Below, piece by piece: positions 46,490 through 58,187 of a DNA stretch of 64,000 nt; position 1 is the first letter of the stretch, and the number at the start of each line of letters is the position of its first letter. Made by a program: the position numbers and the translations under genes. The stretch lies in assembly GCA_002224055.1 (NCBI GenBank), contig AZLU01000005.1, positions 1 to 64,000 of the forward strand. Direction: 5' to 3'. The notes beneath the pieces were generated by a model. That model made no database searches. It was given only the letters and a program-made list of their open reading frames with translations, and was not told the origin of the DNA. Source of the DNA: Pezizomycotina sp. ARF18. Taxonomy: Eukaryota; Ascomycota.

Positions 46490-48862
46490 GGTGGAGCACG
46501 AAGGAGTATACGTATACCGTCGAAATCCCGTCCGAAGGCGAATCGTACTACGACGAACAGAAAAGCCACGGCGACGACGAAGTCGAGGGACTGCGGTTAA
46601 GTTTGAATCGGCAAGCGCAGGAATCGAATATTATACGTCCCAAACCAGGAACCAGCCCATCGACATCACTGAAACCACTCAGTCATCTTCCAACAAAGAA
46701 CAAAGGGCTTGAACGACTCGGGTGCGGCAGACTCCCTCCTCGCCTCCGCCACTGCACGCACGGACGGTAACACCTCCGACCACCGCGAGATCGAAAAGAC
46801 GCTGCTGCGCGTCGAAAGCCTCCTCGAAAACGCGACCATAGCTGATACGGATAAATACACGATGGAACTCCGCGGAAAAACACGGCGTGGAGATGCTGCG
46901 GTAAAATCGCCAATCTTGGAGAGAAAGATGAAGAACGAGATGAAAGTTTCTCGCTGGATGATCCGAATCCCATCCAAGAGGACCAAGTGCTATCGGGATG
47001 ATGACGAAGCTGGAGGAGTCAGAAGAAAGCAGCAGCGGCTTGGAATCTCAATCGACCCGATTCGAACAATTTCAATGACGACACGGATCTAATCCGCAAG
47101 GAATTGTGGAATGCTTTGGGCGACATTGACGGAACAGCGACAACGGCCGCCGGAAAGATTGCCGCTTCGCATACGTCGATGAGCGACATGGCTCGCACCG
47201 AATCCAGGACTCCAGTACCGGCCTGGACATGATGGGATTGCCACCGTCCGAAGGGAGTTGCAGGATCTTCTAGCTTCGCCTCACTGCATCGCATCGCCAT
47301 TCAGAGCGGAAAGATAACCCGCGTCAACAAAGTCAGGAAAACATGACAAGTCGATAGCAGCCATTTCAGCTTCATAAACCCGGATTTATGCCTTGGTTGC
47401 GTCAACGCCTCGAGAGCACCAGGAAGAAATGGGGAATCATTGGAAACACCGATGATGATCAGCCTTATAATCTGCTGATATTGGAAAAAGGTGGCCTGTT
47501 CAAGGTGCACAAAGCGTATGTCCTATGCACCCCCGCCCATGGTAACACGAGTATGATATACAGACTAATTTCGGGTCAAACATAGCTCAGAAAAAGCGCG
47601 GGAAATCCTTGTACTCTGGTAATTTGCTTGCCAAGAGCACATACCGGTGAAACCGTAAAGCTCTATCACACTGGTGAAACCCTATTGTTCGACTCCGCGG
47701 CGTCGTCATCATTCAATTCCATGGCGGCATGGTATTCTGACTTCAGGCACGAAGCCTCCCGCTGTTACATCCGGCCGCAGGATTATTCTTTCTTTCAATC
47801 TTAATCTCCGCGAATAAAGAAACGCGTTCAGTCGCAACCGCATGGAGCGAACCGCGAAAATCTTTTAGAAGAGCTATCAAGGAGTAGACAGAGCAAAACC
47901 AGAGGACGAAAAGATCGTGTATTTACTCTTCCACAACTACTCTCAGGCTTCGCGCTAAGGAATCTGGTGGTACGCGCTCTCAATGGGAAAGATCGCACCT
48001 CGGAGATTTCTGATGATGGAAGCGCGTAATCGCGCATTCAGGTTTTACATCACAAACATTACCAAACATTGTTACTGGACCACGAGACTCTGGAGATTCC
48101 GGCTTCCGTGTTTGCGGTTTTGGCTCGGACGATGAAAGATGACCGGTGGCCTTGTTAGCACTGCACTTGCCTCGGTTTTTGCTAAGAACGGCGCGTCTTC
48201 GCTTCACTCCATTCCCCGGTGCTTCAAACACCTCGTCGTCCTCAGTCTCGAATCATTTGGAGCTACATAACTGTTATCGATAATCGATCTTCTGGAGAAG
48301 TACAACGACCTGAACAAGCTACGCTCTCTCTTGCCTGCGCTGACTGTTTCTGGTAGACGAAGCACCGCTGTACAAACCTCCTACTGCTGTGACACACAGA
48401 CGCTGGACCACTATATTCAGTTCCGTTCTCAGCGCGAACGGCTCCCAGAGGACACAGTAATCCTCTCGAATATTCCGGCTTTTGCAAGAGGTTTTGTGGA
48501 AGTACGCGAAGGCTACACGTCCGCGCCGGAGCGCACAAACCCTTTCGAACACCATCATTCCCTTCAGCGATGGGTGCGAGGATTGCAACGCGCTTCGTGA
48601 CTTCTTCGACGATGACAGGCTAGCCAAGAAACCATTTCAAAGAGAAAGACGCACGCAGAAACCACATGGACGAAATACTTCGACTCGCGATGCAAAATCA
48701 GCCTCGTCCGATGTGGAAGGTAGGAAATCGTTGCTTTCGCCGCCCTGTATAAAGTTGACTAAGGTTAAGGGGGAGCTACTACAGGATGATATTGCGGAAT
48801 TGAAAAAGGGTTGCGAAGAAGCAAGATTGGCAGTGGAGCTGGTAGGGATGAAGTATCGTTAA
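46490..48862 (+). CDS. Fungal 2OG-Fe(II) oxygenase family protein, copy 2
   Basis: Landmarks in order, through frame changes: charged leader (46490-47050), DDTDLIRKELWNALGDIDG, LDMMGLPPSEG, LLASPHCIA (about 47275), ITRVNKVRKT, SHFSFINP, MPWLRQRLEST, YNLLILEKGGLFKVHK (about 47465-47513), then a clean GT-AG intron 47516-47585 whose splicing gives VHKASEKARE. The next blocks are TLVICLP, TLLFDSAASSSFNSMAAWYSDFRHEAS (about 47665-47750) and SGRRIILSFNL. The distal iron His (RHEAS) and the Arg are present, but the first pair reads His-Lys-Ala where copy 5 has His-Lys-Asp. The C-terminus has GCEDCNALRDFFDDDRL (about 48570) and a Lys/Glu-rich tail to 48862. The central part (47790-48290) is poorly resolved. 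Copy 2 may be a non-catalytic paralogue. Confidence 0.65.
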
Positions 48863-49520
48863 GGCAAGTCATCGGGGACGTTAGTATGAGAGCTTGATGG
48901 CTTGGATATCAGTACCAACCCAGACCAGACCAGTGAGCTTCAACGGGGTTGGCCCGTCCCAAATTCTTTCAACACAGGCGTCTCCAGTATCACTGTCAGG
49001 AATCAACTCTACGCAAAAGCGAAATTTATCCCAGGTTATCGATCTTACTTAAACATCAGCATCCTCCGTGATTATTTATTCTTTGGCCTTCTTATTTTGT
49101 TTCAAAAATATATTATTACTTTCGTTCTCGATACCTTTCATCTTTAAATCCCTATAGGTTTATCACTGTAATTTTTGAGGAAATAAAAGTGGATAATATT
49201 TTATGGAAGGGCAGGAACAAACACCAGAATCACCTAGCAGAGGAGATGGAAATTCAGCAGCACACAATGAGGAGGATTTACCAATACGGGCCTGTTACTC
49301 CGCAAGCCCTAGTTCAATCAACAAACTCATTTGACACATGGGGGGGGAAAAAAAAGAAAGAAAAAAAGAAAGGCAAGAACGAAAGACAAGATAACTCCCA
49401 CTTGGCTATGAAATATCTCCTCCATATCCTGTGTACTCCTCTAACTGAAGAACTCAACGGCCAATCATCGTGGGAAGAAAATTCTAGCGAATCATAGGGG
49501 TCCGAGAATGATATACAAAA

Positions 49521-49930
49521 ACCGGAGCGTTCGCGCGAATCTCATGCGTATTTATTGAGAATCGCGCGAACAGAAACCCATTTGACAGGTTACCCCAACT
49601 CCCGAAAAAGCAAAAAGAAAAAACGAAATCAAGCTATCCTAGTTGCCTGCTATTTCACATACAAATATCACCATACTAAAAGAATTTCTACACTCGTTGT
49701 CGTTTTGACATCCTTGGCAAAGCCAAGGCGCGATCCATGCATGCACGGTGGGACAGTTCGCGCGATTTAGTTCGCGCGATTCGCACGAGAAATACAAAAC
49801 GCATTTCTTCATGTTTGGATCGCGCGACTGCAAGCTGCAGTGCTACGAAGACGGCTTTGTTCGCGCGATTTTGGGGGAGGAATTTATACCGAATGACGTA
49901 AGAGAAACACAATCGCGCGACTTTTAAGGC
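49521..49930 (+). repeat. TCGCGCGA-rich dispersed repeat, copy B
   Basis: Seven copies of TCGCGCGA lie here (starts 49531, 49562, 49758, 49772, 49820, 49862, 49913). A ccttggc...gccaagg hairpin lies at 49712-49728, and two sequence blocks are shared with copy A in the opposite orientation. Spacing between octamers is irregular. It is not coding. Confidence 0.7.
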
Positions 49931-50158
49931 AAGGACAGCCCTTCCTCCACCCAGAAGTAATTTCTCTACGATGTTGCACACTATTTTTGCTGCATGTGTT
50001 TTAGTTCGGTAAATTAGCCTGCAAAGTATTGGATTTGAACGCTTGCAGGATGTTATGTACGTATGCTTCCTGTTCTTTCCTGTTTTCTTCCTCGGCATGA
50101 ACGGAATAACAGACAGTTTTCGACATTTTTTTTTATTGATATCGATATCTACAGACAT

Positions 50159-50181
50159 GCTCTCCGAAAACTTCGGAGAGC
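50159..50181. repeat. Perfect 10-bp hairpin
   Basis: gctctccgaa, a three-base loop aac, then ttcggagagc. The arms are exactly complementary. It lies in the 3' flank of oxygenase fragment copy 3 and could act in RNA 3'-end structure. No function can be read. Confidence 0.6.
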
Positions 50182-50318
50182 TTCCTCTTCTGCGAGGGAG
50201 ATTCTCCCTTTCCGCCACTCGATTCAGTCCCCGGGAGTTAAGTTGCGTTGGAGTACCCTGTGGGCCAACACAGGCTGCGTTGCCTTGAGAAGCATGCTGT
50301 GGTCAATTCCGGACGCGG

Positions 50319-50800
50319 TTAAACTAAAAAGCAGCACGCGAGTTTTCCTGCAAAGGAGCGGAAACGCCAAAGAGTTCCACCATCTTTCGATGTGCAATAT
50401 CCCCCAACAGCTTCTTCAATGAAAAGCTCGTCGCCATAGTTAGAGACCTCGAGCTTAGCAGTTCTGCAATTCTGCTCCCACTCGGCCCGCTTTCTAATTT
50501 CTTTCTCGTGAATATTTGGAGACCTTAAGGCCGTGCGGGGCGCGTCGACGTGGAGTGTTCTGACTGTCCGCAGCGGTCGCGAACCATTTGGTACGGACGC
50601 CTTCAGATTCCGCTCCACGTGCGCCCACCTCGCTGCCGTGTCGTAGGTAGTCCTCGTCCAGGATTTACCAGATTGCAGATATCGCAGCCAATCTTACAGG
50701 TCATCGGATTCAGACGGGTAATAAATCCACCTTTACAGGGTACCGCGCGCCGACTATCGATTTTCGCGTACCTCAGTAGAACATGAGAAGGGGATACGAA
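50319..50800 (-). pseudogene. 2OG-oxygenase family, copy 3: C-terminal fragment only
   Basis: The minus strand reads GCDICNLVN (about 50690), then, one frame over, TAARWAHVERNLKAS (about 50640-50600) and IRKRAEWEQNCRTAKLEV (about 50500-50450), ending at a stop near 50319. These line up with copy 5's CRELDAFL, KRRHHMESRLKAS and LKRRAAWDERCRLARAEI, which belong to the conserved C-terminal Cys/basic region. Upstream (50870-51440) no catalytic or middle part of the family is recognisable. This appears to be a truncated remnant, not a complete gene. Confidence 0.6.
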
Positions 50801-51439
50801 GAAAGGGTGCGGCGAGCGCGACTTTTTACAGCCTGTTCTTTTCACCGGCACTTCAGGCACGAGCGTTACGAAGAAGACAGATTATTATTTTTTTCCAATT
50901 CTAGTGAAACCTTTCGCTTTCTCTGAAGGGATAATATCAGTAATGGTATCGCAAAGGAAATAAGGATGGAGTGCTTCGTTACATTTCGCAGTTTCGCTCT
51001 CGCTTGGCACATAATACCAAAGCCAAACTTTCGAACGGCGTAGTAGGGCAATGCTAAATAAATCAAAAACTCGATTGTTTTTTTTTTTTTTTTTTTTTTT
51101 TTTTTTCTGATTTTGGTATTGTGAAAGTTATTCAGCGAAATAAGAAGCGCCTTCGTGAACCCAGCTTTGATAGTCACGTGATCCTGATTTTAAAGTATGA
51201 TTTTTTTTTTCTCCGATTTGTTTTTTTAGGCCGTATAACTAACTAACTACCCAGGTATATTTTACTTTTGTTGCGACTATTAAAAGCTGTTAGTTAATTT
51301 TCTTCTTGACATACCCTACACTACTTAGGGCAAAGGCCGATTAGCAAAATAGGACCAGAACCTCAGAGACGGTTGACGTTCGTTCACCTTTCTTTTCTTT
51401 TCTTCTCCGGGTTATTTGCTCTCTTTCTCCTTCTTCTAA
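50801..51439. other. Intergenic with T tract
   Basis: Contains a T tract of about 28 nt (51079-51106), whose antisense reading gives a Lys run. No supported gene. Confidence 0.5.
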
Positions 51440-51867
51440 TTGGGACATCCTTATCTTCCTCGTCTTCGTAACAATGCCGAAAATATGCCAGCATGTTTCA
51501 GTCCAGCATTGGACAGAAACCCCTCCAAGTACCTCGATGTGCTCCGACGGATTGATAAAATACCTTTCCTTACCATCGCTCATCGAAACGTTTTGAAAGC
51601 CGTGATACAGTACACGCCAAACAGGATCCTGCTGGACTTCTTGCGATGCTGAGCCAAGAACAAATAGAAAAAACTCGCAGAATTACTATGCACGGGTTTA
51701 AAGACGATTAGAGGATGGCCGGGGAGACAAATCGGGGCGAAAGGTGATTCGCCTTCGTCAAGTAGACCCACGTCGCCAGCTCTAGGCCTGGGTCCAGGGC
51801 TTCTTCTCCACGCAGAGCTTTATCTCCCGGAGGGAAATACTCAATTGTACCCGAGCTACCAGACCGC

Positions 51868-54648
51868 GTGCTACAGCTTCAGGCCGATGGCCGGACTGTC
51901 TCTATAGTAGCGGAACAGACTCAGGAACCGCCGGAAGTCGATGTCACGGATATCATGGACCTGATTTCCATCGAAAAACAGTTACCACAGATTCCGGTCG
52001 AGGCGGAGCGCAAGTCCAGAAATGCTGATTTCTCTCCGGACTGCGTCGCCGCCAGAACCGTGCTTCCGCCATAACGGGCAGGGACATTGGTTCGAACGAA
52101 GCGCCCTTCGAAACCGCACACTTACTTTCGTAGTCAGCGTTACGTTCGACCAACAAACGTGGAAAGACGGCGTGGAGGAGTATTGTTCTGATACTTGGAG
52201 GGCAGGACGAGACGTTTTTAGTAAAGGAGCTTTATGAGCGAAGAAAAAGGGGTCCATACATGCGCGAATAGGATCGCAATCGAACATGACCTGCACGCTT
52301 TGTACGATCGAGGTGGAATAGCGATCGAGCCTCTGGAAGCACCGGCCCCGACTGGCTCGAAGTGAAGATGACGTGGCTGGCAACCAGCAAAACTCTTGCT
52401 GCCATATACCACACGCTGGCCCCTAAACCCGGAAGACCAGTTCCCACCTTTCTCGAGACTAAGGGCTGAGCAGCCACGAGCGATGAAAGAGTCGAATACC
52501 TACGCTTAATTACCACAACCCGGTAAGTACCCACTACCATCGCCTATCTTGCTCCAATGCCATGACCTGTTGTGGAGAATACTACGTCTAGCCGGATTAG
52601 CAGAGCAAGCGGACGTTCGGGCATTTTATGCACCTGGAGTCATCAGCATGGCACCCTTAGGCAGCATACCCGAAGTATTACAAACGAGGAACAGCCTTCA
52701 ATTTGTGGTTCCGGGGAATCACGCACACAACAAGGCGACACTACCGATAGCTTAAAGCGAAAGTCCCAGAGACCGATGAGGGAGAGAGGATCTGAGCAGA
52801 GCTACCGACGTTGAGTTAGCGCATGATACGACCGTACCCATGTCGAACGTCGAAAAAGATATTCTGATGATGGCGACCGCGCTCACGTGCAAGCAAATTT
52901 CGGGGGTGATGGGGCATATTACGAGGAAACGATACTCGATAAAATTTGGCGAAGTGGGAAGAAGACCATGACATCGACAATCTGTATCCCTTGACGAGCT
53001 ACCCTCCCGGGCAATACGATCAATAGCGAAAAAACGCTTTTGCAATTTTTGATGGAATAAATGCTGCAAACTGGGCTAGGCTTTGGACTGTATCTTGTTC
53101 ACTTGACCAAATATGAGCGGGAATATGGCACGCAGGATGGAAGTGTTGAGGTAAGATTTAACTTGACATCGCTGAGGTTTCATTGAGGGGGCAATCCTTT
53201 TTCTTTTTCTTTTTGGGTGTGTGTGTGTTTTCTCTCTACAGGTCATTGAAGCAGGAAATGTGAAGCTTTCATCCTCGTCAGTTACAGGTGCAAGGACGGG
53301 GAAAAAGTCGGTAGGGAAAGTCCATCAAGCTCGAGAAGGAACACAAGTTCGGGAAGCTTTCTCCGAACTCGACGGTAACTTGACTATCCCCATACCTTAT
53401 TGACATTGCCGTACAGCTAATAAGTTTCTGAGGTTTTGATCATCGTCCCAATCAGCGTACCAGCACATTCCACGACCAAGGTTCTCAACCGCATACCCCA
53501 ATGAAATGAAATTATATACCACCCCCCCCCCCCCACCCGCAGTTGAGCAATACGCAGCAAACAATCTCAATAACGCTGCGAGCAGAGGCGCTTTGCTGGA
53601 CGCTTGCCTTACCGCCGTCCAGGCATGCTCGACGTATAAAATTGATTTCAGCAGAGAGCATCTTCCATATCTTGTCGAATGCCCTTTGATCCTTGATGAG
53701 CCCAAGTTTCTAGAAGGGACCTTCAATACCATCGATTCTTCTAAGGATGAATCTTATCTTTTCCGCCATCACGCTGAGCATATGGCGGTAATAATCGGAC
53801 ATTTTGGTTTTTAAGAGCCTTAGGGAGAAGATGTAAGTCGAATACTTCAAAGTAATGAACCAAAGAAGAGTAAGAGGTCAACTACTAACATCCACTACCC
53901 GATTATTACTATGTCAGCCTTGACTTCATGCTCAACCTTTCCAACAAGATCGACGATTGGTCACAATATATGCCACGCGGATACCTTGGTGAATTTACAT
54001 CCTTCTGCACATCCTTCTTGACGGCTCTACGCTCGATCGACCTTGCTCCGTTGAAACAATTTCAGAATCTCGATGTGAATCGCGACGCAAAAGAGCTCCA
54101 TCAACCAAATGCAACAGAATTGAGTAAAGCTACCACTTGAATCTCACCAGAACTGATCGAATACCTCGAAACGAATCTTTCATCACCGCAAGCCGTAACA
54201 ACAGGACTACACGCCATATATAGCGGCAGGCATTACGTTTCACTTATGCAAAAATCTCGACGCGATGCCAAGGTTCGTATTATATTCTCCACTTGCAAAA
54301 AAAAAAAAAAAAAACCCTCCAGGTAGGTCATCTCGCGCGTCGACCTTGTGGCTTGAGTTAACAATATTCTTGCAGCTTCATCGATCTGCTCGGCCTTTGG
54401 GCAAAGGTACCGAAATGTTTCCCCGCAATCGTCGGTGCAGTCGAGTACGCTTTCGACGGAATCCCCAATAGGTACAGCTACTACGACCCCAACAGAAACC
54501 GAGAACCGCTGCCAGAGGATGTCTCTCCGACGGGATATATGTGGTGCTTTGTCAAGCTATCGATGGTTCGATTCTCAAGGATAACACCGAATTCTCCTCT
54601 GTTCTATTCAAACCGAAATACGAGCTCGATAACCAGCGTTGAAGATTA
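51868..54648 (+). CDS. Fungal 2OG-Fe(II) oxygenase family protein, copy 4 (degenerate)
   Basis: The N-terminal limit is uncertain; reading as far back as about 51440 is possible. Recognisable blocks, with frame changes: TSKTLAAIYHTLAP (about 52390), WRILRLAGLAEQADVRAFY, PGVISMAPLGSIPEVLQ, SLQFVVPGNHAHNKA (52560-52740). These follow the family's jelly-roll order but with no HxD in any frame where copy 5 has it. Next are TLLQFLME, LYLVHLTKYEREYGTQDG (about 53070-53145) and an intron 53151-53241, then VIEAGNVKL. A tract of 13 C (53522-53534) precedes RGALLDACLTAVQACSTYK (about 53585-53640), then FTSFCTSFLTALRSIDLAPL (about 53990) and VPKCFPAIVGAVEYAF (about 54408). The conserved C-terminal Cys region found in the other copies was not seen. 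It is probably degenerate. Confidence 0.5.
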
Positions 54649-57600
54649 AGCATATTTTTCAAAGATAGCATCTCGGTCAGGATTGCGAGAATCGTATCCG
54701 GCAGACTTTCAAGACATGAAATAGTAGTGCTCGTGGGATTCGAAGACGACGTATAATCGGTAGTTTGGGCTTGGGTAGGCAACGGTGATTCTTCACAATC
54801 AACGAATCCCCGCACTATATCGCAAAAGTATGAATCGCAACGTGCCGTTGGGTCCGCGTATAACCACTAGTTTCTCGATCCAACATTAAATTTGAGCTTT
54901 TTGCAAAAGAAGTATATTCTGTTGGAGGGAAATCCCCAGATCTAGAACTCGCCGGAGAGTGGAAGAAATGAATAAACGGAGAGTTGGAGAATCAGTTAGA
55001 TTAGATTAAATTGTGGCACGCAATGTACGTGCTATAATGGTTATATTAGCTGGCATCGTGCCGCCTCATAAAACTTATTAAGGTCTCCTTCGCAACGCTT
55101 AACGACCTCCATGCATGCAACGTGAATCAGAAGTACGAAGTACGTCGCCTTCGAACACATGGAACAATTTCTGTACGCCGAAGATCCCTATAAGGTCGTA
55201 GTCTAGCCAAGCAGGGCCCGATATAACGAGATTGATATCTTTCCATCCTGGAACGCTCTCGGCTGTGCGAGGAACCGGTTGCCGATCAGAATCCTCCGGT
55301 CTAGCACGCGTTAAGCGTCTCATCAGACCACACGAGGAATATATTGCATAAAAAAGCGCAAACCGACCGTGCCTCATACATTTGTGACCCTGGTGCAAGA
55401 ACACGAAAGCGTCTTCGCCACTGTAGTATTTTTTTTTTTTGTTTTTTTTATTCCGGTGGCGAGAGAAAAGGAGATTAGTCTGAAGAAAATCTGGACTGTT
55501 TACGATAATTCATGCGGAGATAAATAAATAAATATGAGATATCCATATTTATATGGGAGATACCGAGATATCGTCCTTCTTTAGAATGGTCCGATCGTAA
55601 TAACCTCTGACATGACTAAACACCAAATAAGATTCCGCAAATGGGACACCGCATATAGGACAGTAAATGGTCCGAACGAGTATTATTGCTTGGAAGATGT
55701 CGTATTAGTTGCGGAAAATGCCTTTCGGAAGAATTGTCGTTAATACCGGAATTCCAATTCAATGAGAATGGGGAAAATTGAGAACAGCAGCCTGAACACC
55801 AGTCTATCTGGACCTTCCGGTCTGTCGAATCTGGATTCCCGATATTAACGACAATTCTTCTCTTTCGTTGCAATGATGAAATCCGTCGTCAGAAATATAA
55901 GATGAGAGAGTAGCAGAAACTCACCGAATAAGATCGTGACTAACTGATTTAGGGGGAACGCAGCAGATCGATAAAAAGGCACATGGCAGAGTCGAAAGGT
56001 TTCGTATTAATTTCTTGAGTATTTTTATGAAACGTTGTAGGGGTTCTTCAAGTGATCTCCGCGGTCACACCTATCAATGAACAACCCAAAAAGATGGATC
56101 TTGACGTCGGCATGTGGTTGCAATCGGGGAAATGGTCGATGATACTCAGGCAGGCGGCTTATGCCAGCGTCCAGGATATACGTAGACGGTGTCAAAAAGT
56201 CTGGACGCATGAAGCTTCCAAAGACTGGGATCGTAGGAGGACGAGCCCCTATTTTTTTTTGTATAAAGGGAAGGCTCGGTTATTCCGCGAACCCTGTTAC
56301 CCCGAAGCCAAGCAGGCGTTCAAATGGGATTTATCCTGTATACAACATGTAAGGATTCTGTTATGATCTGCGGTAGAGGATGTAGTCCTATAGTAAGGGG
56401 CTCTTAAGTGTTTTCGCCTGCAGATATCGTCATTAGCGATGTCCTCGGGAGTTGTCCAGCCCTATACCGAGAATAATAATAATAACAGAGTCCAATATTG
56501 AATATTCGTCGAAATAAGTTATACAGATGCCGTAGATAAATGCCGTATAAGTAAGTGGACGGCTAAACAAAATACTATAACTCTAAATCGTCGAGGAATA
56601 AGGTCGTGCCACGATCTCTTTTGGGGACGGTAGTGTTCAAACTTCACAAGTTAAAACATGGGCGGGGATTCTCCAATAACGACATGTGCTTAAAGCAGGT
56701 GCTCACTATCCCAATATTTCCTAATAAGGGTTCGGAAGTATTGTGAATCAGTGTTAGCTTACGTTTTTGTCGATAACATTCGATCAAGAAAGGTAACCCT
56801 TTAACGCCGTCTTCTTCACCATGACAACCTTGCAAGGATGAGGATAAGATCAGGATAACGCTGCCTTATGAGAATTCGTTAAACTTGAGGCTAAAGGGGA
56901 CCCTTCATCAAGGTGAAACGTTGCCGAGCACGTTGTCGAGACCCCCGTCTTTTGTTGGTGTCCTCGTGAAAAACCCTGGCAGCCTTATCACATTTTTGTT
57001 TCGATTTGTGGGCGTTTATCTAGGAGCCACAAAGGCTCTCTTCAAATGATAGTAGAACCTATTATTGAAGTACTTAGTTCGCATGAAGATGAAGATCACG
57101 ATCTTCTAAATGCTGCGCCTGTCCAGTTGCTGCATTCCAGCTTGATTCTTGAGCCTAGATCGTAGAGGAAATAGATATTTCGTGTGAGTTGAAACAGAAA
57201 AGGGTCTGTGCCACCGTGAAGATTTCCTTCGCTTCTCGCTTCTCGAGACTTTTAAGAAGAGACACACTCAGACAGTCAATGTACAATATCCTCATTCATA
57301 TGACTCTAATATATTTTTTAATAAATAGCTTCATCATTCTCAAACACTATAATATTGAGACTAAGCAATAAGTTTCGAACAAAACGTGAAGGGAAAAAAA
57401 AAGGAATAAGGCTTAAGGAGTTATGCCGCGTATATCAGGGTGCGGTTAAGGCTTACTTGGACGAATGCCTTATCCCCCGCAATCGCCTCGAGGCTTGACA
57501 TGAGATCCCAATACCCGGATCTCGACTTTCCGAAGTATTGACGCCTGTTCGCGCCCACAAAAAGAGCCGCTAAACCTGTCACAAACATATAACAAAAAAG

Positions 57601-58187
57601 CATCCTGTCAGCGGCTTGGCCGTTTTTTTTGCACATCGTGGCAATAGTAGGACCCACGGTGACGCCCCTTGCCTGACCCTCTCATTTGCGGTAAGGAAAT
57701 CGGAGGTTTGGTTTTCCATCGTTTTGATGTAGGAGACATGTGCTAGTGTAGCGCTCGGATATCACGATACTCATATCAGATCAGACTATGGGACGGAGAG
57801 AATGGAAAAATCCGAAGTTTCAAAGCCTATAGCAATTCTTTTGATTAGCTCCGCAAAGTCACCAGGGCGGTACAATTGACCAAAAGTCTCTCTGCAAATT
57901 AAAGGTATAAAGAGCAAGGGCGGTAATCTCATCTAGACTTCTTTTTCTTTCCACCATCATCACGATACCCTAGAACCCAATCTTTGTTGTCCTTCCCTCC
58001 TAGAGATTAGCTGTCGACGGCTATCTCCTTTTTCTTCCATTCTCTTCTTTCATTTTTTTTTATACTTACCTTCCTTTTAATCTAACTTCCATTCGTTAAG
58101 CGCAAGCCGCTTTTCACCTTCATTTCACCTCTTAACGACAAACAGTAGATCTGGGATCTATCTTATAATAATTAATCTTCCCCCAAA
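54649..58187. other. Intergenic region between copy 4 and the secreted protein
   Basis: About 3.5 kb with many short ORFs on both strands (55099-55404 minus, 56052-56366 plus, 57421-57657 minus). None has a recognisable domain. It holds a 28-bp inverted repeat at 55728-55860 (own entry). The 3' part (57950-58187) is pyrimidine-rich and looks like the promoter/leader of the next gene. Confidence 0.5.
55728..55860. repeat. 28-nt inverted repeat with 77-nt loop
   Basis: The left arm is 55728-55755 and the right arm 55833-55860. The right arm read on the minus strand matches the left at about 25 of 28 positions, starting gaagaattgtcgttaata in both. Transcribed, it would form a long hairpin. It could be a MITE-like relic, a small-RNA precursor or chance. 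I see no target-site duplication at the ends. Confidence 0.7.

Larger units (their letters stand above)
48863..50318. other. Intergenic between convergent copies 2 and 3
   Basis: Contains the TCGCGCGA repeat copy B and a perfect hairpin (own entries). No gene was found; the short ORFs have no family feature. Confidence 0.5.

Noticed and set aside
50159-50181. Intrinsic (rho-independent) terminator
   Set aside because: No T run follows the stem, and the genome is fungal, where such terminators are not used by RNA polymerase II.
52549-52760. DUF3435 / Starship tyrosine-recombinase-like reading (AEQADVRAFYAPG)
   Set aside because: The resemblance is weak. The same residues fit the order of the oxygenase family core better, and the downstream sequence continues that family.
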